In this document: piece by piece, positions 57,420 through 64,000 of the stretch | How positions within the stretch are numbered: the first letter of the stretch is position 1 | Layout: each line of letters starts with the position of its first letter | Assembly (NCBI RefSeq): GCF_003369915.1 | Contig: NC_046673.1 | Location: forward strand, 8,292,001 to 8,356,000 | Length of the DNA stretch: 64,000 bases | Direction: 5' to 3' | DNA from: Drosophila miranda | Taxonomy: Eukaryota > Arthropoda > Insecta > Diptera > Drosophilidae | The notes under the pieces: model-generated | What the model was told of the DNA's origin: nothing | The model's input: the letters and a program-made list of their open reading frames with translations, nothing else | Database searches by the model: none | Position numbers and translations under genes: made by a program

Positions 57420-57743
57420 ATGCTCACATCCACAGCTCGGGACGCCCTGCTGGGAATTAACCACGGCCAAGAGGAGAGGTAAGACCATTGGCAACTCTCA
57501 AGATGATGGATGTTGATTCTCCATTTTCCGTATTTCCACAGGAGTCTGCGGCAGTTGAACGACGACCAGTTCTTGGATAACTGTATGCGCATTGGCCACG
57601 TGCGGATCGATCCGGTATACCAGACATGGCGCTGGATGGGTTTCAATTTCGGTAGGGGTCTTACACTCATCGTGGACTCGCGCAGACTGAAACTCATGCA
57701 CCATTACCATGGTGCACCAGTCCAACAGCCTATAGCGATTTAG
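57420..57743 (+). CDS. small two-exon gene of unknown function (86 aa)
   Basis: Exon 1 is 57420-57478 and exon 2 is 57542-57743. The 63-nt intron (57479-57541) has a GTAAGA donor and TTTCCACAG acceptor, and the phase matches across it. The protein begins MLTSTARDALLGINHGQEER and continues through DDQFLDNCMRIGHVRIDPVY, WRWMGFNFGRGL and LKLMHHYHGAP. It is short, mostly charged, with no signal peptide or membrane segment and a compact, folded-protein-like composition. I do not recognise it. It lies between two MED19-like paralogues on the other strand. A minus-strand frame of 125 codons overlaps it and is the less likely reading. Confidence 0.5.
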
Positions 57744-58057
57744 CAGTAGCCGTACAGATGTGCATCCACCAGTAGTACTAGAACTACCATAAGCACTACA
57801 GCCAACATGGACTCGGGCAGAAGACCCATGGCCCATGTCGAGCTTCTCTGCCGTTGTCTCATGCTTGGGCTAAGCCCAATTTGATTTCTGTTCTGAATTT
57901 TGTAAGGCCTACAATAAGCGTTGCTATCAAATGTATGATTTATGTATTTATCAGCTGTTGCGCGCTATCGTTATTTGTGTACATTTCTTATATGTAGTTC
58001 TTGTAGCACTGTCGGATATCCCACTTCTCCAGATATGCGCTGGGTCGCTGTTTATAC

Positions 58058-58597
58058 TTAGTGCTTCATGTTCTCCTTTGACTGATTAGGCTCGTCGTCA
58101 GCCCAACTCTGCAAGCGAGCGCCTTGGTTGTCGTTAGAGTAAAGCTTTTCCAGATATTGGCCCGTCAACGGTCCGGGTTGCAGGCTAAAGCCAGCCAGCT
58201 GCTGTTCAGTCAGCGGACGAAGCACGTGACCAAAAGTAGGCGGATTGATCACCACGCTTTCCAGGGTACTGTTATCGACGGTTTTTGGCAGAAAAGAGGC
58301 TAGCGATGCCTCAGATAAATTCTCGACGGTCTTCATTAAGGTGTGCTCCGTGTGTGCTGGCTCCGGCAGTGGTTTAATGGAAACGTATCGCACTTTTCGT
58401 GGCGGCTCATCCTCCGAATCGTCGGAGTCTACCACTGGCGAGTGGTTGGAAAAAGATGCTGGTGGGGGCTACATTGAAAAAAGATGAAATTTGTGTATTA
58501 CGGCCAAGATTTCGACCACTAGAGCGCTTGCATGCAACATTACCAACAAATCCTTAATCTCCTGAATAAGAGGAAACCATTCTCTCGATGAGTTCAT
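58058..58597 (-). CDS. MED19-like Mediator subunit paralogue B (154 aa)
   Basis: Exon 1 is 58597-58544 (MNSSREWFPLIQEIKDLL) and exon 2 is 58468-58058. The 75-nt intron 58543-58469 is in phase 0 with a TTTTTCAATGTAG acceptor, the same position, phase and similar acceptor as in paralogue A. The MED19 core is partly kept (EASLASFLPKTVDNSTLESV, then VINPPTFGHVLRPLTEQQLA, GFSLQPGPLTGQYLEKLY). The N-terminal FYL/ELTG block is missing and replaced by an acidic SDDSEDEPP segment. The Lys-rich tail is absent. Either a shortened variant subunit or one on the way out; the frame and splice sites are intact. Confidence 0.75.
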
Positions 58598-60683
58598 TAC
58601 TAATTTTTTTACGGCGGCAAGCGATTGCAAATAACTTCAATATGCTATTTCTGTTCTGCTCTTATGCCAGCTGTTCTTAGGCTTTATGGTATTTTTTTTC
58701 CAGACTTATGGTCTGGCAGCTCTGTGTACAAAATAGTAGGGGCACCCTTTACGCTATTTGTAATTCAAATTGAGTTGATGATATAATCAAATCAAAAACA
58801 TTTCGCTATTATTATTATTATTACAGATCCCTGTGTAGTCCCTAAAATCAGGTGCGAGATTCACGGAGCTCGAAAAAAAATCTCCGAAGTCACTTATATT
58901 TATTAGGACAAGAGTAAATTACGGCTTTTGCCGTCTACTTTTTGGTAATGTGCAGGATGAGCAAGGAAGGATATTTTCTGACGCCCAACGGGAGTCCGTT
59001 GTCGAGGCTGCTGGGCCGGGAAACATCATTATATGAAGTGTGGCAGTGGGCGTCTGCCCAGAATCTTGGCTTCTACATCGTCGGAAATGCTATGTTTTCC
59101 TTCCGTTTCCCTTCAATCACTTCTATTTTGCTTGTTTGTTATTCTGTGGGCCTGAGGGTTCAACCTTTCTTGTTTCCTTAAGCTCTTTTTGGGACGATCG
59201 ACAACGGGGCAATATGCTACCTGTTGAAGATCTTGTCTGTCCAGTTCGCTCCAATTCTGATCAGCCGATGTGCACTGACCTCTAACCCGAAGAAGGTTCA
59301 TCAGAGCGAATCAATCGACGGAAACCAGTTCTTGGTCTGCCGCCCCGCTCGACCCACACGGTATCTGGTTTCATCTAACCCGACACAACCAAGCCCCACA
59401 GCACCAAGTCAAGCAGTAGACGCGGGTTCAATTCCCCCGATGCTGTCCTTTCTCTTTATTGTTTCGGCTTCTCGCTATTTATGCGTAATTTGCCAATTTT
59501 CACAAATTTCTTGCATTGAAAATGAGTATAAGTATTTGCAGAGGGGGGCAAAGTCTGCTGCCCTGAAGAGGCACAAAGGCAGACAAACGAACAATCGGTC
59601 CGTGCCAGGGCCACGGCCTGGGACAGGTCCTTTATTTCACTCCTTTCCCTTGAGTGCCATGGCACCTTGGGTCCGGCTCCGCGCCGCGTCACGAGTTCAT
59701 GAGCGTGCCAGACATCCTTGAACTTGCCACAGCCAGGATATCGTGTTCGCATATTTTGTCTGCCCTTTTCCCCCCTTCTTTGTATATATACTGTATGTAT
59801 GTATATGTAAGTATATGTATAACGTATATACTTAGAATGCTGCGCCAAGTAGTTGACTTGGCCTAATCCAAACCGTTGCCAGAGCTACATCTCCCTCTGT
59901 TTTAACAATTGTTCTTCAAGGAGAAAAGGGATTTTCGGCGTCCGCTGTCTTTTTTCCAGTTCGACGCGAAAACTTTCAGGGTCAACAACATTCTATCTAC
60001 AGTATTTTTTATATGCATATACATAGACATACTCAAATATTCAAAGTGAAATCTAAAATTTCTTAAACATGACAAGAGTGGATTTAATTTTCCACATGCC
60101 TTTTTACCACATGAAAGCCTACATTTTTCAGTGAATTTAAATGTCTTGTATCTAAGGGGTTTTCCCAAAGCCTGTGTCTAAGGAGTTTTTCTCAATGTTT
60201 CACAAAAGTCAGATCAGACATCTAATTTCAAATATCAAAGATGAGCAAAACTTTAAGTATCTTTCATAGAATATTCAACATCCTGCTTAACTTAAATCTT
60301 CAAAGCTATTAAGAAAGAACAACCTGAAACCTGTTCAAATGCTGCGAGAATTGTGTGTGAAATCGAATCTGTATAAAAATCCCCGGGAGCAGAAACCTGT
60401 TTTCTAATTTCTTAGAATAATTGTAAAAAAAACTTCACAACATTTTCTAAGTCCAAAAATTCTATCTAAATTCTCACAAGATATTTTTTATAATTAAAAT
60501 CATTCAAAAAGTAACAAGAAATTTCTTATTGAAAATTGAATCTTTTAATTGCAAAGAAAAATATATATTTATTTATTTATATATATGATTTCTATTTTCT
60601 CTGCTTACACCTATCGATACATCACTTATGCACTAGAAGAAAAAAAAAATATATATTTAGGTATGTTTCAATTGGTGGATTCT
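58598..60683. other. no supported gene
   Basis: Plus-strand frames at 58942-59181, 59040-59285 and 59224-59721 follow one another but show no motif or splice logic. The first (SKEGYFLTPNGSPLSRLLGR) is the most protein-like. A tRNA B-box-like GGGTTCAATTCCCCC lies near 59421 without a foldable tRNA. The remainder is AT-rich. Confidence 0.4.
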
Positions 60684-61563
60684 TTAGTTGGTCAGCTGCA
60701 GACGTCGCCAGATGCGCTGCAAACGCGAGTCGGAGACAGACTGAGTCCCAGCCCCAGGGGAGTGCTCATTGTGGTAGGGCTCGATGAAATTGACTGCCGA
60801 TTGCCTCTGCTCGTTCCCCGAATTTGAGTTTCTCTGATGCTGGTTCTTTAGATTCTTCTTCTTTAGCTGTCGCTTCAACTTGTTCACCTGCTGGGGCTTG
60901 TGGACGTGACGATGATGATGGGTCTTCTTGGAGCGGAGCTGATGCTGCTGCTGTGCCTGAAAGTTCTTCTTTAGCTTGATCTTCTGCTTGTATGTTTTGG
61001 GAAGCGATTGCTTTCGCTGTGGCAGAGTTCCGGCTAAATGGGCTTCATCTGGTGGTAAGTCCAAACCATTTTGGACATCTAGTCCGGTCATCGTGGGTAC
61101 TGGAAGCTCTAAGACTTGCTCATCTTCCGACTTTCTGTTCTGCGATCGATCCAGGGATCTGGCATTATTGTTCGTCGTTGTTGTGGTGGTCGTTGTGGTG
61201 GTGGTTGTGGGTGTGGGCGTGGCAGTTGTGGTTGTGGTCGAGCTTGGCTGAGTGATCACTATAACATTGTCGCTGGGCGGCTGCTGGAACATGCCCCGCA
61301 AGAGCATGAATTTCTTCAGAAAATCTCGACCACTGCCCACACTCTCTGGAGCTGGGACTGGAGCTAGAGTCGCAGCTGAGGTGGAGCCAGCACTTCGTCC
61401 TTGCATTTGGGGCAGGCGATAACCTTTGGGGGGGGAAAAAGGATACAGATTAAGGCGCAAGCTTATGTCTGGACATTGACTCACCGCTTCGTCGAGCATC
61501 GCTGCTGGCAGCCAGCATTGTGAGGCCGAACAGCAGGGAAATACCTCTTTGAGGGATCTTCAT
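60684..61563 (-). CDS. secreted Thr-rich, basic protein, two exons (about 272 aa)
   Basis: Exon 1 runs from ATG 61563 to about 61487 and exon 2 is 61423-60684. The intron has a GTGAGT donor and a pyrimidine-tract CCCCAAAG acceptor, and the phase-1 junction gives Gly. The N-terminus MKIPQRGISLLFGLTMLAAS with SDARRS is a signal peptide. Then come a Ser/Ala/Pro-rich part with GRDFLKKFMLLRGMF, a poly-Thr/Pro mucin-like block (about residues 90-115), and a long Lys/Gln/His-rich basic part (KKNLKNQHQR, KTHHHRHVHKPQQ) ending in RLQRIWRRLQLTN. I do not recognise the family. An extracellular, possibly O-glycosylated protein with polyanion-binding character is inferred. An in-frame ATG at 61641 lies upstream of the likely TSS and was not used. 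Confidence 0.65.
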
Positions 61564-61612
61564 GCTGCGAGATTTCCTGGCACAATGTTTGCCCCATCTA
61601 TGGAGACGTCGC

Positions 61613-61620
61613 CTCTTATA
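61613..61620 (-). promoter_or_regulatory. TATA-like box of the secreted-protein gene
   Basis: TATAAGAG on the minus strand, 50 bp upstream of the ATG at 61563, predicting a start of transcription near 61589 and a short 5' UTR. Confidence 0.45.
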
Positions 61621-61703
61621 AGTTGGAACCTCAGAGTGCAATTAAAAAATTTCACCCGCCTTGCGTGATGATGATGTCGATGATGATTCTGACATGCAAT
61701 CAT

Positions 61704-61737
61704 TATAAAAGGTAGAACGGGAAGTCTGTATCAGTGT
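61704..61737 (+). promoter_or_regulatory. TATA plus initiator-like pair, plus strand
   Basis: TATAAAA at 61704-61710 and TCAGTGT at 61731-61737 are about 29 bp apart, the canonical TATA-to-Inr spacing in Drosophila. No convincing plus-strand coding sequence follows within the window, so the product, if any, may be non-coding or have distant exons. Confidence 0.4.
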
Positions 61738-64000
61738 CTAGGTTGGGCCTGCCTGTCATGTATCTATCGGATGCCGAAGTGAAAGTTCTCTCTGGTAGAA
61801 TTGTATATGAATATCTATATATGTTTTTGCTTGTGTGTGTGTGTAGTAAATCAAATCTAATAAACTCGACAATAAACATGCGTTTTCACATAAATCTGTG
61901 GCGGGCAAATGGAAAAACTCGTGCAAGCGTATCTCAAAGATACTACTCGGCACAGGCAGGGCAGCAGGGAGGAAAACATTGCTCTGTATATTCGTACTGC
62001 ATAAATAAATAAACGAATTTGTGTTCCAGCCTCCATGGCAGACCCCTGCCAGGCTATAGCCTGGTTGTAGCCTGACAAGAGCTATCTACATATATATTTT
62101 TATGCACATATTTATATTACATGACCAGTCTCAGTCTCTGTCCGAGTTTCGGTCTCACAATCTCACTTACTGTATCCGTGGCAGTATCTGTATCTGAGGC
62201 CCAGCACCGAGTACGAGAATGAGCATGAGTATCCGTATCTGTGGCAATGTGGCTATGTGGCTATGTGGCTCTCGCATACTGCTGAGTGTGGAGCTGAGTG
62301 CGTGAGACGCACAAGGCAAATAACTTTAACATAATTCACTTAAATCTTTTTGTTTTAATCTTGAAAAGTGTTTCCCACAGAACTTACTCTTACTCTCCCA
62401 CACTTTCTCACACTCAAACTCGCACGCACTCGCACGCACTCGCACTCGCACAAATACAGTTCTGACAAGTACAAAGATCCCTGAGATACTCAGATACTTG
62501 GGGGTTCCGACTACGACTACTACTACTACTACTACTACTACTCCTACTACGTGTGTCTGTATCTGTCTGTTCGTGTCGAGCAGCTTTCAACTTTAACACC
62601 CAAGTCGCAAAATGTTTTTCTGTAATCATCCAAAGTGTTGTGTCAATAGCTCGACGTTCCTTAAACTCCTCGTCGGATATTTGCTGTTATCATTATTATT
62701 ATTTTTGCTTTAACACTTGCGGTCTGCCACTGTCGGAAAACGTATACTTACTCGTCCGAGTACGAGTATCTATGGGTCAAGTGCGTCTGTGGGGTACGAG
62801 TACGGGGGATTTTCGATTTTCAATTGCCATCGGAAAATGCTTTTATTATTTTACCTAAAAGGCTCCAGTTGTCGCCGCCTTCCGCCTTCCGCTTTCTTCT
62901 TTAACTTGTAATTAACTGAAATTAGCATATGTTCCCGGAATGTATTTTGATTTAACGAAAAGGGCATATAGAGGCTCTTTTCAATTATCAGATTAACTTT
63001 TGCCTTGGAAGATATTATGCTTATATAACCTATTCGATAGAAACAGTATTTAAAATAAATTTACAAGCAAAAGTAAGCTTAAAAGAAATTTAAAATGCCA
63101 ATTAAAATTGCACCCAAATGTTTATATATATTTAGCATATTTTCCTTTTGATGTACATAACATACGTATGTATTCTTAAGTCTCTTCACCATATCCCATC
63201 CCAAATGTAATCAATAATTTAATATGCTCTGCTCTGTTAAAATGTGTCTTTGTGTCTGTTATTTTTAAGCAATTCAGTTCAATCTTCAGTTATTATCTTG
63301 CTTGCATTTCTGATTAAATATATCTACGAGTGTCCTGGTTCTGCTCTGCTTGTGGGTCAGAATATGCTGATGTTTGGCACAAAATTCAATTATAGAATTT
63401 TCTATTAACTTAAAAGCTTCTTATATTTATTTAATTTGTTATTGTGTCTCACTTTGGTTTGGTTGTTGCCTGCCGCAGGAGCATAACGACTATAACGGCT
63501 GGAGGGAACTATCTGTTTGTATTATTGACACAGGGACAGGGACAGAGACAGAGACAGACAGCTTAGAAACCAGGCATTGCGTAAGAATGTTGCCATCAAT
63601 TAGACACATCCCCAAAAGGGGGTCAGTCAGGGGGCGACCCAGAGGTACACCCAGGAGTAGAAAACTAAGTGGAAGCAGCCGCCTGCCTTCGTTTGCCATT
63701 TTCCCCATTTTCATTTTCATTTCCATTTGCTATTTTCTATTTGATAATTCTTCATTTGCCCAGGCCTCCTCATTCTCCCCGCAAACATTTGCCAGATAAT
63801 TTGACAGTCTGGCACTCGAATGCACTCGTCCCTCCATCTCCCGCTCCCGATTCCGATCCCGCTCCCTCTCAATCTCCCTTTAGCTTTGTTGAGTGATTGA
63901 ATTGTTTTTAGAGCAAATTAAAGTTGATCTACTTGACGCATCTTTTTCATTGGACAATCGCTTGGAAGAAGGCTTCCACTTTATCTGAGTCTGAGTCTGA
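61738..64000. other. non-coding DNA
   Basis: No supported gene. Contains (CTA)n at about 62512-62545, repeats of CTCGCACG type near 62420-62450, and GGGACAGAGACAGAG-type low complexity near 63530-63560. Confidence 0.5.

Noticed and set aside
59380-59440. tRNA-like B box (GGGTTCAATTCCCCC) with short flanking complementarity (CAGCACC/GATGCTG)
   Set aside because: Only 32 bases lie between the putative acceptor arms; there is no D-arm or anticodon arm, so no tRNA can be folded.
61734-62012. 92-codon plus-strand frame downstream of the TATA-Inr pair
   Set aside because: Crosses a (TG)n microsatellite and looks non-coding; the promoter-like pair is reported without a product.
1-64000. CRISPR arrays, operons, ribosome binding sites, bacterial origins or insertion sequences
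   Set aside because: None present; the intron structure and transposon types show an animal genome.

Overview
This window is eukaryotic, almost certainly Drosophila. The genes carry 45-76 nt introns with GTAAGT/GTGAGT donors, there are DINE-1/INE-1-type Helentron remnants, a gypsy-like errantivirus and an R1-clade non-LTR element, and the rest is long AT-rich, microsatellite-rich non-coding DNA. The style of the DINE-1 copies suggests the obscura species group; that is inference from sequence flavour, not a database match.

Layout. 1-4.1 kb: non-coding. 4.2-6.5 kb: a small secreted-protein gene on the minus strand plus doubtful or degenerate ORFs. 7.4-31.6 kb: the core of the window, a tandem duplication of a unit of about 5.2 kb. 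Each unit carries a DINE-1 fragment, a (GTATGT)n microsatellite, a KCMF1-like ZZ/Di19 zinc-finger gene (minus), a jockey-like RT remnant, a second DINE-1 block and a zucchini-like phospholipase-D gene (minus). Unit 1 (about 7416-21309) is interrupted by a 7.5-kb gypsy-group LTR element (10734-18199) sitting at the junction of a local 1.1-kb direct duplication. Unit 2 (about 21318-31568) is interrupted by a 5.0-kb Waldo-like element with both ORFs intact, inserted in the (GTATGT)n microsatellite.

31.6-55.6 kb: a long stretch with no convincing gene, only a few isolated exon-like segments and short ORFs; it may be intergenic regulatory DNA or introns of a gene whose exons lie elsewhere. 55.7-58.6 kb: two diverged MED19-like (Mediator head) paralogues on the minus strand, with a small two-exon gene of unknown function on the plus strand between them. 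60.7-61.6 kb: a two-exon gene for a secreted, Thr-rich, basic protein with a TATA-like box, 84 bp from a TATA+Inr pair facing the other way. 61.7-64 kb: non-coding.

The most interesting biology is in the duplicated block. The zucchini-like protein keeps the family's fold signatures and length (248 aa) but has lost the catalytic His and Lys of the HKD motif. The two KCMF1-like copies are identical over about 640 bp yet differ by nine amino-acid changes and no silent change in the C-terminal tail, which points to gene conversion with a protected, diverging tail. The LTR element has flanks that look like the product of unequal exchange between two insertions at different TGCA sites.
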